Notes: generated by a model from the letters alone, not told the origin. Positions 48,842-62,501 are shown, counted from the first letter of the stretch. The stretch is DNA of 64,000 bases from Phoronis australis (GCA_002633005.1 NMRA01000382.1:124001-188000), one strand, 5' to 3'. Translations and numbers: made by a program.

Positions 48842-50324
48842 GTCAAGCATGAGGGTTTGTATCCATAAAGTGAGGTTTCCTTGCACATGTCAGATTTCAG
48901 ACCAAATAACTTCGGTATTTAAAAAGCTTTGTGACGCAGCTAATCCCGTTCTTTTGTAGTGACTTGGTAAACATTTGAGAATATTATACATCACTCAATT
49001 TGTGAGTTTCTTAGACGTACTATTTTGCAACAGCCGTGACATAGTGAAGAACGTTATGCGGTGCCGTTAACTTATACAGTGTAGTTCCCTTAATTTGTGA
49101 CGGCTTCGAAATAGTCTGCTCAGGTCTGCAATATCCAAAGCTGAATTCAATATTCTTTCAATAGCTTTAGATCAATAAAGGAGTCGCACTAAAGATATTT
49201 AAAAGGGAACAGAACAGGCAAACTATAGTGGAAAAATGAACCATCAGATCAGGCGTGTGGTACCAGAGGTGGTTGTGCACACGCGTACTATTTACCTACA
49301 GCTGACAGTGTTCTTTTTGATGAAGAACCGTGAGTATCCACTTGCGATGACCTAAAGTGTTTTAGAAGATTCCTTAACTGCACTTATTGACGAGCTTTTA
49401 TTTAGCTAACAATCCCCGGTCCACATTCTTTGGCTTCGTTTCGTGTTATCTCCCTCCCTCGTCACCCATTTCTATAGTACACTCTAACTCCTGCAACTCT
49501 CTCTGACATCACCGGTGTCTTCACATTACCCGCGGCCAACAGTCATTGTAGTGCATGATGGGAATTTAAAAACAAAATATGATTGATGCAAACAAGTAGA
49601 AAATTTGGAGACATCTCAACCATGTTTTACCATAAATTAATAAGGATGAGATGACAAACTTTGCTGTCGCGATGCTGAGGTTGCCATGCGCATGTGGGGA
49701 ACTTATTTCAAAGTGTTTGTTCTGGTGTTGGTTCTTATTATGGAATATAGGACTTATAGAGTGGGATATTTATATAGTAAAAAATAACGTGCGCGTAGAT
49801 TTGCTATGATCTGAAAGTTTATCTCAACCAACGCCACTGCAATGGTCGCGAAATCGTGTTCGTCGAATCGTACACTAAACACTTAAAACTATACGATGAT
49901 ACCGTCCACTTTTTAGTCGGATGGGAATTTGCAGTGCTGCAACCCCCTTGAAAATACCGGGTTTTTTTGTCGAAAGGGTAACTGGGCCTATTTCGCGTGG
50001 GAAATTACAATACCACACGTGACAACAATAATATTATTGAATTTCTCCAAAAGTCAAAGAGCAGGATGATGTTGCGATGGATTGTTCTGAATTTCTCTGG
50101 ACCTTCACGACCCAGGGCCCACGCTGTCGCCGATCAACGACACACATACAGTAAAAAAATGTAATCATTTATCAGTAACATTTAAGAATAAACACATGAC
50201 TATTGTCTAAGTGACACTGGCAAATAACGAGATATAGAACCAAGTTTCACATTCCAGCAAAATATGATGAAATCTTTAAACGGCTTTAAATAACGAGTTT
50301 TCACTAGTGAACTCGTCGCAATTG
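48842..50324. other. non-coding stretch, nothing recognised
   Basis: No domain-like frame or paired repeat was recognised. Confidence 0.35.
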
Positions 50325-50532
50325 GGGCCGTTCCAAAAAAACTAACTTGACTGAGACAAATCTTAAAGTTTAGTCCATTTTAAGATAAAACTTAAATGTG
50401 TCTCGAAGTCCTTTTCAACGAAGAAATCTTAAATTTGACTTAATTGTTGACTTAAAAATTTGTCTTAACTTACCAGTTGTGGAAGTTTCAAAGATAGAAA
50501 GTTGAGACAAAATGAGTTTCTTGGAACGGGCC
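50325..50532. mobile_element. 208-bp MITE
   Basis: GGGCCGTTCCAA at the left and TTGGAACGGGCC at the right are inverted copies. ACTGAGACAAATCTTAA and GTTGAGACAAAATG continue the symmetry. There is no coding capacity. Confidence 0.6.
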
Positions 50533-51405
50533 ACACAAGTTCAGTTTATATACACCATGAGGTCGTAATTGACAAAGCTTAAGCATGAACATACATAGCA
50601 AAACTTGCTTAAAGTTTGATGGACATCAGTCAGTGCTTGTTAGACTTGTGCAATGTCCCGCTGAATGTCTGCATTGATTCATAAAAAACGCCCCTCGGTT
50701 AAATGGAAATTTGTCCATCTTGCACCATATTTCTAGGTCCCCTTGTACATGTATTACCCACCCTCTATAATTTTAGGAAGTCGGAAGTGGAGGGATGTGC
50801 CTGATGTCGCTAACGTCCATACCCATGCTGTAAGCTCAGGTGGAAAACAGCAGCATGATAGTCCTAAAATCTGGACATCTTCTACAATTTCTTCTTTCCT
50901 CTGAAACGAAATGATTGGGGGATTGTTATTCCTCTGAATCACTGACTTGTAACTTAAATTCAATTTCATAACTGTAAAGTCAAATCTCATCAATGATCCT
51001 CTGGACATTTGCAGAGGGTTGTCTTAACTACAAGAGCAGTAATTAGTATACAGTTCAGCCTTATTTATTAACCAGGGCTGAGATGCAAAAAATTCAAGTT
51101 AACCTCTGGATAGTGCCACTCGATTTAATTATTCTTTTATTCCGTCTTAATCGGTCTATATCCACGTCGCCTCGCATACGGCCGACCTTACCTTGCCAAG
51201 AGGTGTCGCGTTAACCTGTGAGTAAGGTGAGAAGCGAAGCTAGCGACGTCAGTGGTTCATATGCAGAGTGAATGCCGCTATATTGCGGTGCATTGTTCCC
51301 GCTTGTCCGAACTAAGCAGCTGCCAGGAAAGAGGGTATATCGTTTTTTATGTCCTCGAGAGTCCGAAATGCTTAGGAAGTGGCTCATGGTAGTGAAGAAT
51401 GAAAT
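50533..51405. other. non-coding stretch next to the decayed P2X7-like copy
   Basis: A minus-strand frame at 50754-51008 has no recognisable motif. The part nearest 51405 may be a degraded continuation of the P2X7-like domain. Confidence 0.3.
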
Positions 51406-51643
51406 GTACAAGAGGCCGTGAAACATTTCCGTGTCTGTGGCCTGCATACATCGACAGTGCCTCACGAATGCCGGCTTACCATATAACTCCATACGTTCCG
51501 TTGTCTGAGCTTGTTCGCGGCGCCTCTCTAGTATTTCTTCATCACTGTATTCCTGTTCGAATTGATAGCCTGTGAAACTTAACGATCCACCTGCGGAGCT
51601 GATGAGCTCTAGCTCGTCCTAAGTCGGGATTGCGAGTTGCCAT
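51406..51643 (-). pseudogene. decayed P2X7 C-terminal-domain-like gene
   Basis: On the minus strand ATG at 51643 starts MATRNPDL, a start I recall from P2X7-like small proteins. A second frame then carries ELELISSAGGSLSFTGYQFE and QEYSDEEILERRREQAQ, and later HCRCMQATDTE. The order (FEPEY-like segment, charged helix, cysteine core, PTDTE) matches the intact copy at 48236-48535. However, the frame changes near the start and the cysteine core has lost residues. No THAP fragment or inverted repeats were found beside it. Confidence 0.55.
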
Positions 51644-54600
51644 GTTGGTGTTTATTACTGAGCGTTCTGTTTCAAAATGAATTATTCTCACCCTAACCAA
51701 TAATTATATTAAACTGAAACAAAGTCTGTCTCATTAGATGCAATTTTAATGCCTTTGGAGTGTTCGTAAGTGCAAATGATTTGAGAAGCCAGCAGTAAAG
51801 AAATCATTGCGTCAGTGCCGGCTTTAATTAGGTACAATAAAACTAATTGGCGGGACACCGAGGCCGTGTGAGCTCATGGTAATTTAGTGTTTACTGGCAG
51901 AAAATATTGTGAAACAACTCGATTGCCATCCCACAGCCAGCTGTTAGGGGAGTCTTTATTTACATTTACTTTACTTAACTAATGATTGTCAATGTACAAC
52001 TTCTTCCCTGACGGTGCTGTGGCCAAAGCGGGACCTGAATTCGCGGCCCCCGACGAGTAAGTAGACTCAGTTTCGTGGTTAATTCACCAACACAATCACG
52101 TGAACATCACTTTAGCTCACTAATTTAGTATTTTCTTGACTGGAAGTTTAGTTTATGTTCGTGATGTCTGATCAGTTTCCGAGCCACTGGCCGGGATAAC
52201 AAGCGTTTTGTGTTTAGAACTCAAAAAATCACAAGTCTAAACAACACAGATATAGGTTCTCCTGTCTGTATCTCACGGAAATTATCTCCGAACACACCCA
52301 AGCTTCTGCTACGGACCTTATTGGCCTGCCGAACTTTGTAGGCTACGGTGTATCCGTAAGAGCGAAATAAAACAACACGTTTTTATAAGAACTCGGTGTA
52401 ATTTTAAGGGTTTTACATCGAAGTTTGATGATTTATTGGTGTTAAACGATGACTTCAAGCGATCAGCTGACACCAGTAACCCGTGTTGTGAACTGTTGAA
52501 CAGACTGCGTGTAAAACCTATGACGTCATTGGATAATTTCAACACCTCCGTCTGCCGTCAGGTGTCAGGTAACGCAACCGTACGTGTCGTTATGGAGTAG
52601 AACTACTCGATCTAAATTGATACAAATTAGGTTGTTTTTTGGGTGGCATGCTCCTTTGATGACGTCAGGTGCATAGTTCAACAATAACAATGTGACGCAT
52701 GGTGATGCGACATCAATGCTGATACACAGTGTATACCTTAGACGCAACTGGGGCCCTGTGTTTTTAACGAACTTTCATTGTAATTGAATAAATAAAATGT
52801 TGAGTCTTTTTATCAGACACTATTTGAACTATAAATGAAAAGTTTCTTACATCCATGGTGATATCAGATAATACACAAACAATACATTAACTAATGATCG
52901 TAGTTCAGGGTTTTGTGTTATTGAAATGAGGATGGTCTCAGTCTCAGGTGCAAACACAACGCGCCCTATCAAAACAACATAACGATTGCATCCTCCCAGT
53001 GACACTATCTATAGATCGGATACATCTGCTCGTGCAGTACATCTTCTGGGTGAAACAGGACATACCGTCTTTGCAATATTGACCCATTAGGTAAAAGGCA
53101 ACGCCTAGAAGAATACAGACTTGCCGTATTCTTTTGGCAAAAAGCAAGAGCATCACGCTCAGCAATCCCTCATCAACAATGGATCTGTTTTGTTTAAACG
53201 CCTCACTGGCTCGTCTCTTGATCAGTTAAATTCTGGAAAAAACACTTCATTTTCTTTTCATTATATAAATAATCGTAGTTTGTGGCCATCTTTAACAATT
53301 CTAATGTCGGTGAGGCAGCGGTTAATCAGTGCGCAGAAGATATTTCCCATAACCAAGCCTCAGATGGCCAAGACCCATTAGTTACAACTTGTGGCTTGAG
53401 ACGAAGATGCAGATGTTCCGATAGACCCCTACAGGTGATTGAGGCAACTGGTAACAGGCACATAATGCACATGTTTGGTAGGAAAAAATACATAGCATAC
53501 AAGATTATTTTATAATCGATTATGAACAAAGTAGTATCAGGGCAGTTTTTGGAAAAGCGTCTCCTACAGAGTGCCATTATTTTTTCAAAAAAGGATTCAC
53601 TGAAACCTTCAAAATAGTGGATTTTGCCACAGAAATTCAAAGTGAGCATACTTGAAAATAAATGTATAAAATTGGGTCATTAAATTATTCACTCAAGGTC
53701 CTTTAAAAGCATATTACTCATCTGTTACCAGCCCACTATTCATACTAATAAAAAACATTCAAACATGTGTTCTTGGGCTCCCAATTTTGTTGCAAAATTG
53801 AGGTACAGGTCTTGAAAAGAGATTGAAGTGATGGATGAAAATTCTTAAAAAGAGACCATTTACTACATCTCTTCAAACCAGACTCATGGCCTAAGTTTCA
53901 GTGTACTCACTTAAGTGTTTCTTGGTTTTATAATGCCGGCAGTTCAAGCTGTGAAGTTTTTCCGGTACGCGTATTTTACGGCAAGGGGTCTTGGAGAATT
54001 TTTATTAAAGTGTGGCTGATGCTCTTGTAGGACAGATCAACGATTTAGTTGACATCGGAGTTACTGACTTTCACTTTACACGTATGCGCAATCGTATTAG
54101 AACCCAGTGTATTCCTGTGAAAAGTCCCACAATGGACAGAGCTTGGAACGGTTTATTTCTGTTATGAAAAAATGTGGCACAGTTTAATTTCTCTTGAGAA
54201 AATGCGCATGGATATGAAGGAAGGTCAAGCTGTTTTAAATGGTAAACTGTGAACTTATGCATCTGGAGATCCGAGGGATTTATGCCCACTGTCTCCATTA
54301 CCTTTGATTTCGCGACATGATGTCATTTCTGCGCCGTATGCAGAAGTTAATGAATACACCAAAGACACCTGTCTTGATGCAGAAATTATTTGCAAAAGTG
54401 AATCACGTTCTTGTCTACTAAGCAAATTAACATTTTAGAGACGAACATCTTTTTGCTCTGTGTGGAAGATATTTGTATCTCAAATCTAGTGCGTCTTCTA
54501 GTAGTGCACTACACTTGTACTAAGCTTGACGATATTGTTATCTTTACGTGCACACCTCACACCTAATCCTCTTGACTACTTAGAACAGCGGTTTCAAAAT

Positions 54601-55841
54601 CACACCGTCTTTTTCTTCAAATCCATACGAGCACTATAATTTCACTCATATGATATAGTTTTGTGAAGTTAAAATAACTGCATAGAAGTAATGTATTGAC
54701 CCAAGATTTTGGGCTTAACTAAACTGTTTAACGAATAATAAAACAATGTTTTTGAAATATTATTGTTTCTATCAAGGAAGCCAGTGATAACATTGCTGCA
54801 GGAGAGAGTGGCGACAGTGGCGATTTGCTTTGTTTAAAATTTCGATATGAACTTTTGTCCAAAATAAATTAACTATTTCACATTCACAAGTGTTTCAAAA
54901 TCTCTTACGATTGTCCACAAAATTAACATGAGTCGTCATTCATAACTTTGATAATTTTTGATAATGAATTAGTAGTCAACACTCTCGTCAAGATGGAATA
55001 CTCATCTTCACGTGCAAAAAATGTATTTGGGTTCAATGCTTTGGTCCATTTTGACTCCCCTTTTGAGACTTCGCAACTATAAGTTAATTGTGAAGAAATT
55101 TGTCGACACCCTCAGCCACCACTTATCAGTTTCATTAGAATCGTTGGCATAACAGGACAATACGCTTCAAAACTCGTCCAATACCACATTTCTTTTGGTA
55201 CTTGATTATAACTGAAATTAGACTATCATACTCTATAAAGTTCGTGTTGATACCTTTAAGTCCAATACCCACAAGTTGTTAACCCTTATTGCATGGCTGC
55301 AGGATGTTATAAGGATAAAACAAGTACCTACCCTGTAACCAATATACAATCCGTAATCGAATAAAGCTTAAATAAACGCGCCACTCAGGATTTGCACCCG
55401 AAGAACACGCCGCCATTTTGAACAAACCCCGAACCTGAGAATAAAATTCATTCAGGAACCCAAGCTAAGAAAATGCCGTCAGTGCGACCTGTTACCAGCC
55501 TGCAAACGGGGGTAAAATACTCGACAGCGCGCCTAAATTTTAATAAAGTCAGGAACCGGGAATTTTTTACACAGTCGTTTCTGATTGGCTGGACAAACTC
55601 TCATCAGCTGGAGCTTAAATTCACCAAAATGCCATGACGAATGTAAGAAGTGTAACTGTGGAAAAAGTTTGTTGTCGGTTGCACAGAAAAATCGGTGCTT
55701 AATTCATTATTAAGAAATTTGAATCGGAAAGTTGTGGTTGTGCACTTTTGGAGTGCTTTTTGTACTGTCGCTGACTTTTCTTTGCGTTGCTGTCCAGTTG
55801 TATTCACACAGTCATTACGAATAACACAGTTATTAAATCTC
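51644..55841. other. non-coding stretch, nothing recognised
   Basis: Several 60-107 codon frames on both strands lack domain motifs. No RNA gene or paired repeat was identified in these 4.2 kb. Confidence 0.35.
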
Positions 55842-56248
55842 CAGGGCCCGGTCTCCAATCTTTTTACTCGAAATGGAACTCGAAATTAGGTTTGGCATTT
55901 TCTACTCAACTTTTGGGCGAACTCAAGATAAGTGTCTATTAATCTAAGCTCGAGTGTACAATAACTTCCGTAGATAATTTATTGTCCTTAGTTCACAGTT
56001 TGTAAACCCAATATTAAAGCAATAAGTTCGAGTTTGAACACGAAATTTCGAGTTTTTAATCGAGCCTGTAGCACGAATATAAGGGTTTTCAAGGGCAAAC
56101 TTGAACTAGAAACTCCTGTGCATAAACTATAATGTATTCGAGCACAGTCTAATAACCAATTATCTTAAGTTCGCACAAAAGGAGCAGAGAAATTGCCAAA
56201 AATAGTTTCGAGTTCGTTTCGAGTACAAAGATTAGAGACCGGGCCCTG
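55842..56248. mobile_element. 407-bp MITE with CAGGGCCCGGTCTC termini
   Basis: The left end CAGGGCCCGGTCTCCAATC and right end GATTAGAGACCGGGCCCTG are inverted copies that stay similar for about 45 bases, including TACTCGAAA and AACTCGAAA. CAGGG termini suit hAT-type elements, but no 8-bp duplication is visible. Confidence 0.7.
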
Positions 56249-57184
56249 ATGTCTGTGCATTGCACGTGTTTCAAGCACGCAGCAAGTCAACATTACTGCA
56301 GACAAGGAATATTTTTTTGCTTGCATGACAAGGCTTAAAACCTTCATAGATTGCCATTTTCTATTTTGTTGTAAAGCTAACCATAGACTGCCGAGGTTAC
56401 ATCAACCAGTGACAAAAACATGCTACTGAATGATACCCGCGTGTTCTCTGACCCTAGAACCAGCAAGGTATCAAATCAAGCCGAACTTTATTATTTATCT
56501 TTCGTTTTGTCATATTTTTTATCAAGCGAAACTTTTGAGGTAAAGTTTCAGAGAACGAGCGATTATCTACTACGCTGATTGAACACGTTATGGTATACAT
56601 GTACGACTGTACAGGCATCGAATCGAGAATGATGTCGATAAAAAAAAAACATCGCTGGGTCTTGGTTAATCTTATCGTACTCAAGCTGTTAACGAGAAAT
56701 TCAATATCTGAGTTAAAACACGTTAAGAAATTAAACGTTTCTGTCAATTTGATTGATATTAACCAGTATTGTATTGCCTTAAAGGAATGGCTGATGCCAT
56801 AGTTAATCTATACAGCAAAACAGGAGCTTAAATCAGCTTCCGTGATATCAATAGCGTACGTCAACACCGGTTTTTCCAGGTTGTTCGAGAAATGCACTGT
56901 CCAAGTATAAGATATTTCTGAACGGCCCGGTTAGCTTATAAGGGCATTACTATGCGCGTCTTAGACTTGACTCAATTTCAATGTCTCGTTTTTCCCCTGA
57001 ATGTTTGGCCGCAGGTACATGTACATGTAGATGTGACTGACCGGTGCTATCTTTTGGTGCGATAATATTCACCAGTTTCGAGCTGTCTTTTAACAACAAA
57101 AGTTGATTAAATATGGATTGTTTATTCGTGATCAGGAAACGTGGACAGAGCAGAGGATAATTGTTTTAAAATCCAGGTATGCAG
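56249..57184. other. non-coding stretch upstream of the WSC exon
   Basis: Open frames at 56454-56802 overlap on both strands without motifs. The acceptor of the WSC exon ends at 57184. Confidence 0.35.
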
Positions 57185-57340
57185 TGTGTTCCACAAACGC
57201 AATGGTTTGACCGACCGTTTTTCTTCGACTCGTATAAGCCAGGCTGTTACAATTACCAGTCGAATGTGACAGCACTTGTCTCCGGTGAAACTTCGGACCA
57301 TGGAATCTGCAGATTATGGTGTGGAACAGCCAACGGCTCG
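57185..57340 (+). CDS. first half of a WSC domain
   Basis: A 52-codon exon starts after TATGCAG and ends at the donor TCG followed by GTGAGA, phase 0 on both sides. The peptide has KPGCYNYQSN, then SDHGICRLWCGTANGS. This is the opening pattern of WSC domains: GCY, a variable loop, then C-x-x-x-C. WSC is a cysteine-rich, probably carbohydrate-binding module of about 90 residues in polycystin-1, Kremen and fungal surface sensors. It splices in phase 0 to 62027, which supplies the second half, so the domain spans a 4.7-kb intron filled with a MITE and part of a transposon. The parent protein is not known. Confidence 0.6.
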
Positions 57341-58652
57341 GTGAGAACCTCTGTTATACAGGCACAGTTGAAGTGATGCACGTGCAAGCCATCTGATGTC
57401 CAGTGCCAGGTCACATGAAACAGTTCATGATAGGGACCCAGCTTAGTTTTCTGATTTGTTCCTGTTTTGCATGTTTCACAAGAGAAATACGTAGTAGATT
57501 TAGGAAATATAGCTGAGTACCTATTTATGACTGTTTCATGCAACCAAGCACAAGAGTTTGCAACCATAGAATGTCAAATGTTTTCAAGTGTATTTAACCA
57601 TGAGATTTCTGGACGGTTGACTTTGAATGAATGGTCTTAGCCGCCATAAATAAGGAGGGACCATACCGTGGTCACAATTCCTGTAGGCAGGACAAAAGTA
57701 AATCACGATAACGCGTCAAGGAGAAAATAATTGAGTGTACTAACTGTTTCGTTCTTATTCGTAATTTGTTTTTCTGTTTTGTCTGTTTCAAAACTGTGTT
57801 TTGGTAGGTGTGACTCAGAATTAAATGCAACTGTGGCAATCATTGCCGACATACACTGGTACAGTACGCATAGGTGTCCAACAACACGTTTCAGGAATTC
57901 AGACAAATCAAAAAATATTCAGTGGCCTGCATTTTAAATCATGAGTAAACGGACTAAGTCAACAAGTAAAAGTAAGCATTTTGGGAAATAAAACAAATTC
58001 AGGGATTGTAGAAATTTGTTTTACACCCCTTTAATGCTCTTTAATGCTATTCTTAAAACACGTTACCACACATTTTTGTCAAAGTTTCAGGGCAATAACG
58101 GTACATTTATAGATATTTTAATTATTTTGTCAATTTAGCCCACAGTATGCAAATGATTTTCGACTTCCCGTTTAGTTTTATGTCTATTTCAAATTAGCTC
58201 GTAAAGCGTAAGGTATTTTGTAAAAACTAACAATTGCAGGCCTACTGTTTCAACTGCGGTATTTTAAAGAGAGCGCGATTGAAAAAAAAACAATATACGC
58301 AGGGTAATTTACCCACCCTACATCTTACGCTATCACCGAATAAATTTGCCGACCAACAGACCTCTCTCTGATCAAGCATATGCAAATCAAAATGAATGCA
58401 CTTGATAGATTTTGACCAATAAAACGGCAGTTCGATAGACAATTTACTGATCTCCTCAACAAATAATTACAATTACACCGACGAAAAGCTCAGCGAGAAG
58501 CTATTCGTTATATATGTGGTATAGTGGTTGAAACTATCAAGCTTGGCACAGAAAGAAAATTCTGTGTCAACTTTAGTTCAAGGGTTGGTTTGTCTAAGGT
58601 ATCTTGCAACTGGCAGCTTTATGAACGTGGTCGGTGACAGGTTACGCCTCTA
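57341..58652. other. intron, nothing recognised
   Basis: Part of the intron between the two WSC half-exons. Frames of 60-104 codons lack motifs. Confidence 0.35.
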
Positions 58653-59414
58653 GGGTGACCTTCTGACGGGTCTTTTCTGACACGTTACGAGTCATCGTAT
58701 GTATTGCGTCAGAGATGACTCGAAATGTGATTCCGAAGTGTGTCATGTTACCGCCTCATTACTATGAGACCAATAAGATATTGTAGTTTGGACAGCGATG
58801 ACGTATACTGCGATGTCAGTCAGTTTACGCCCCAACTGACCCGACACATGACTAGCCTAAAACTGAGGTCATCAGCCATTCCACTTTGCCGAATAAGGGA
58901 CACGTTTGCATACACACTCGTAAAAATTGAATGAATCATATTCCCCCCTGTGGAAAATTAAATGAATCATACCCCCGCCCTGTGGACTGTAGCACCCTGC
59001 AAACGTACAACGATGGCTTTTGCATTAGAAGAGCACGTACGGTCAAAAATGTTTTAAACGAAAAACTATTTATCCAAATAAACGAGGTCAATGCTGTGAG
59101 TGACAAGGACTGGATGATTGGGACCTTTGTTGACAGTTGTTGAGTATTTGTAGGTTCTATTTTGCTTGATCAGTGAACATCCACCAGTAGGTAATATTGT
59201 GTTCTATGCGAGGCAGTGCTGGACAGTTTTTATAAATTTTCTTTGTGTCAAATGCTCAGTGAAGACAGTGTATAATACAAGTGGTTTTTGTGGGAAAGTG
59301 GCGGCCTGTTACTGATTCTTTTTGAAGATCTAAAACATAAAACTCATCAATTACGTGGTAGCGTGTTAGAAATGTCTTGTCACGTGTCAGAAAAGACCCG
59401 TTACCAGGTAACAC
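58653..59414. mobile_element. 760-bp MITE-like element in the WSC intron
   Basis: The left arm contains GACGGGTCTTTTCTGACACG, and the right arm contains CGTGTCAGAAAAGACCCG, its inverted copy. Similarity extends over about 40 bases on each side. The true outer ends are uncertain. Frames at 58740-58934 and 58931-59143 inside show no domain and are left out. Confidence 0.5.
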
Positions 59415-59859
59415 CAGTGGCGTTCCAAACCTGTGGAGAATTTCTCGCTTACACTTGTCACCGCTCTGAGTCCTTAAGCGCCAGACAACTGTTACGGTCC
59501 CTATTCAGCACGCCCTTTGTATTAATGTAAATCTAAGCTAATGAAGTAGAAAAGACACTACTTTCTTAACAATGGTGGTCGTTATTACACTCAAATTGTT
59601 TTTCTCTGGCATTTGCAAAGAGTTAAAACCTGCAATATGGAGAGCAGTTTTAACTTGGTACATTTTAAATATTACAAAAAGACTAAAACGTTGATCTTGA
59701 CAAATGGCCACTTCCCAAATGAGCGTTGGTTTTAAATATGTTTCATGTTTTGTTTCATAACTTTATTTTAATACTCTGTCTACTTGCTTTTTTCAAACCG
59801 GTTAGGGTTGTTATATTTGTATTTTGTGTTTAACCGGAGCATAAAAAAACTTAGAAGTC

Positions 59860-61134
59860 AGTTGNTGGCGACACAAACATGATGTTTTTATTTTGGCGCC
59901 GTACATGTGCAATGTAGTTGCCAGGTGTCATTCAGTGTCACTTAACACTTAAGGTGGCCAGATCATGCATGCGCTATAAATATCACCAGACGCTTTACTT
60001 CTCAAAAAGTGCACCTTGATGTATTTTCTTTCATTTCTATTCGACATCACAATCGCTTTACCAAAGATTTACGCACATATGCCGCATACTAGAGACGAAA
60101 ACCTCCTTAGCACGTATTCACATCTTTCCGTTCAAAAATGTATTATTTTATATAATTGGTCAATGTCTTGTCGACAGAAAATATTTATATTTGGAACAAC
60201 GTGTACGACCAACGAATAAGGGTCTACATGTACATTTACCTAGCCAGATTTCAATGTCACCGATGCATGAAAACGGAATGCGCAAAGCTAGAATTGGTTG
60301 TAGATTCATTCCGTGTTTGGTGTCATTGTCTAAGTTCGTTTAAATCTTAATCATATGATTTTGTTTTAGAGCCTTCCAAGTCTATGTGTTTAGGCATAGT
60401 GGATTGTGAATTTCGCATCTTTCCTGCAAAGGTTAACACTATGAAAATAAAATCCGAGGAGTGAAAGCTTTTCCGTGTAACAACTCACTCAACATCCTAT
60501 CATCTTGGGCCCGTTATAGGAGAACCGCAAAGAACTTAAAAAACGCAAAAATACGAAGTTCAGCGTAACACAAACAAAAAGCAACTGTGGGCTAAGACTG
60601 CCAAAAACACGAGCTCTGTTAACAAAATGACTAAGGCATTGTATTGACCGGGAAACAGTCAATCTAATGCAAGATGTTAACTTAACGAGTCAAATTGAAG
60701 ATCAAATGTAGAGAAAACTTACACGTTTTGTTATCCAAAATTTGTTGCATTGTCCATAATTCAATGTTTATTATTACCGCTTGCCTTCAACCTTCGAATT
60801 ACTTGCAACCGATGTGGACTCAAGTAACGAAGACATAGTAAAAATAGGTTAACTTAATTGACCCTGTGGCGAGACAAATATGTATCGGCACGAAATTTGG
60901 TATCAGCCTGACAACCTATTACGCAACTGCTATTCTAGCCTAAAAATAGCAGCAAACCAGCTGCTCGGCTGATGGCCGGTTGCCAATTAAGGTCGGCAGT
61001 AGAGTTGGCTTGAGGTTCCCTTGAGTCGGCACTGCGGCCGGCCGGCAACCGGTCGGCTAATTTGACGACCGGTCGAGAGTCTGTCGTCGACTCCTAGACG
61101 ACCAGTTGAACCAAAATTGGTAATGTGTGCTGTG
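59860..61134 (-). repeat. partial copy of the 5.2-kb element, inverted
   Basis: On the minus strand it begins with CAGCACACATTACC (61134) and has the same CGACCGG-rich arm. It follows 6590-7880 through the phrases TAGGTTGTCAGGCTGATACCA, GAAGGCAAGCGGTAATA and GGTGGCCAGATCAT. The other end of the element is missing. It contains an undetermined base at 59865. Confidence 0.8.
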
Positions 61135-61615
61135 TGTTAAAATCATCGCACCAGCGGAAAACGAATCCGACTTCGTAAACAAGAAGAATGAACACAGTCT
61201 TAAAGTTGAGTTGATCTTTGATGAAAAAGGCAATGAATAATGTCACGCACTTTTATCATCTATGTTTCATATGTAATTGGTTTTGGGTTTCATGAATCTC
61301 CACAAGGGTAGTAATGCTTTCGAACTTGATAGATTCTTTTGCTACGGAACGCTGACCTATTATTTACAGAAAATGTATTCCGATGTGAGCAGTCCGCGTA
61401 ACTTGTTATGTCTTTTTGCCAAATGTCTTTTCAATTCAAACCTTGCAGCCACAAGGTATTTTAGTTATAATACTAACTTCAAAGTCATCAATACTGCTGA
61501 CATTTTAAAGTTTGTTTGTTTGTAATTTATCTAAATCAATCCACACCGGCCGTAATATAATTCGTTGCTTAATTCTCAGTGGGGACACTCAAGTCCTGGC
61601 AATTAACGTGTATGT

Positions 61616-61625
61616 ACACATATAC

Positions 61626-61672
<47 letters not shown>

Positions 61673-61860
61673 CACACACACACACACACATATATATATA
61701 CTAAGAGAACTATACAGATCCGGGGAAATTTTATATATGAGACCTTACTATGGGGTTGCAAAAAATTGCGGGGTATATATATATATCGGTGTTTGTGTGT
61801 ATGAGTGTGTGTTTGTGTTTGTGTTTGTATATGTGTCTGTGTATTTACGTTACTGGTGAA
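61616..61860. repeat. AT, CA and GT microsatellite cluster
   Basis: An AT run (about 61630-61668) is followed by CA repeats, a second ATAT run near 61776 and GT-rich sequence to about 61850. Frames on both strands here are artefacts. Confidence 0.95.
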
Positions 61861-62026
61861 CGTGCTTGTTACTGGTGGCACTTTCACAAATCCCAGACAC
61901 ATGGTTTTAAAAACACACAATTCAGCTAATGAGTTAAATTTTTTTAGTATTTGATTGTTTAACATGACGTACGATCTTGCGAAAAGTTTACATGAATACT
62001 GAAATGCTTTATGTTTTATATTCCAG

Positions 62027-62195
62027 CACGTAACAGGTTTCACAGATGGAAAGACCTGCTCTTGTTATTTACATGGAGACCTCCTCTTTAAAAGCAATCT
62101 ATCTAAGTCTTGCTGTAAGCTCACCTATTTAGGTCGTAAAGACCAAAGTTGCGGTGGACACAAGACGACGTACTTAACGGACCCAATACATCCCG
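62027..62195 (+). CDS. second half of a WSC domain
   Basis: The exon follows the acceptor TTTATATTCCAG and ends before the donor GTACGA. It enters in phase 0, matching the exon at 57185, and leaves in phase 1. The peptide HVTGFTDGKTCSCYLHG, then KSCCKLTYLGRKDQSCGGHK, has the closing WSC pattern: C-x-C, a paired cysteine region, then Q-x-C-G-G before a Y. With the first half this gives a complete set of WSC cysteines. In polycystin-1 the WSC module is followed by a PKD repeat, and a PKD-like exon lies 300 bases downstream. Confidence 0.6.
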
Positions 62196-62501
62196 GTACG
62201 ATTTGCAAGGCGTTGTGCGACTAGAACGTTTCCCGTACTTCGAAAACGCAAAAATCAAACATTTGCTGCTTAGGCACAACTTTTTTTACCCCACTAATGC
62301 TAGTATTACTCACCCGACCATCATGAATTAGTCAAAACAACTTGTGCTTTGTCAATAGCTCGATTTTTTATTTTGGCTGAAGCCCAAGGTAACATGGCAC
62401 AAGGGTGGCCAAGATTTTGATTTGTTGCCGTTGTAGCTTTTAGGTCTTTGAACGGATTTTCCTAAAACATGATAAAAAGTTAGTATGTTTTTTAAATACA
62501 G

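Noticed and set aside
58740-59143. Two overlapping 64- and 70-codon frames
   Set aside because: They lie inside a MITE-like element and show no motif or splice signals.
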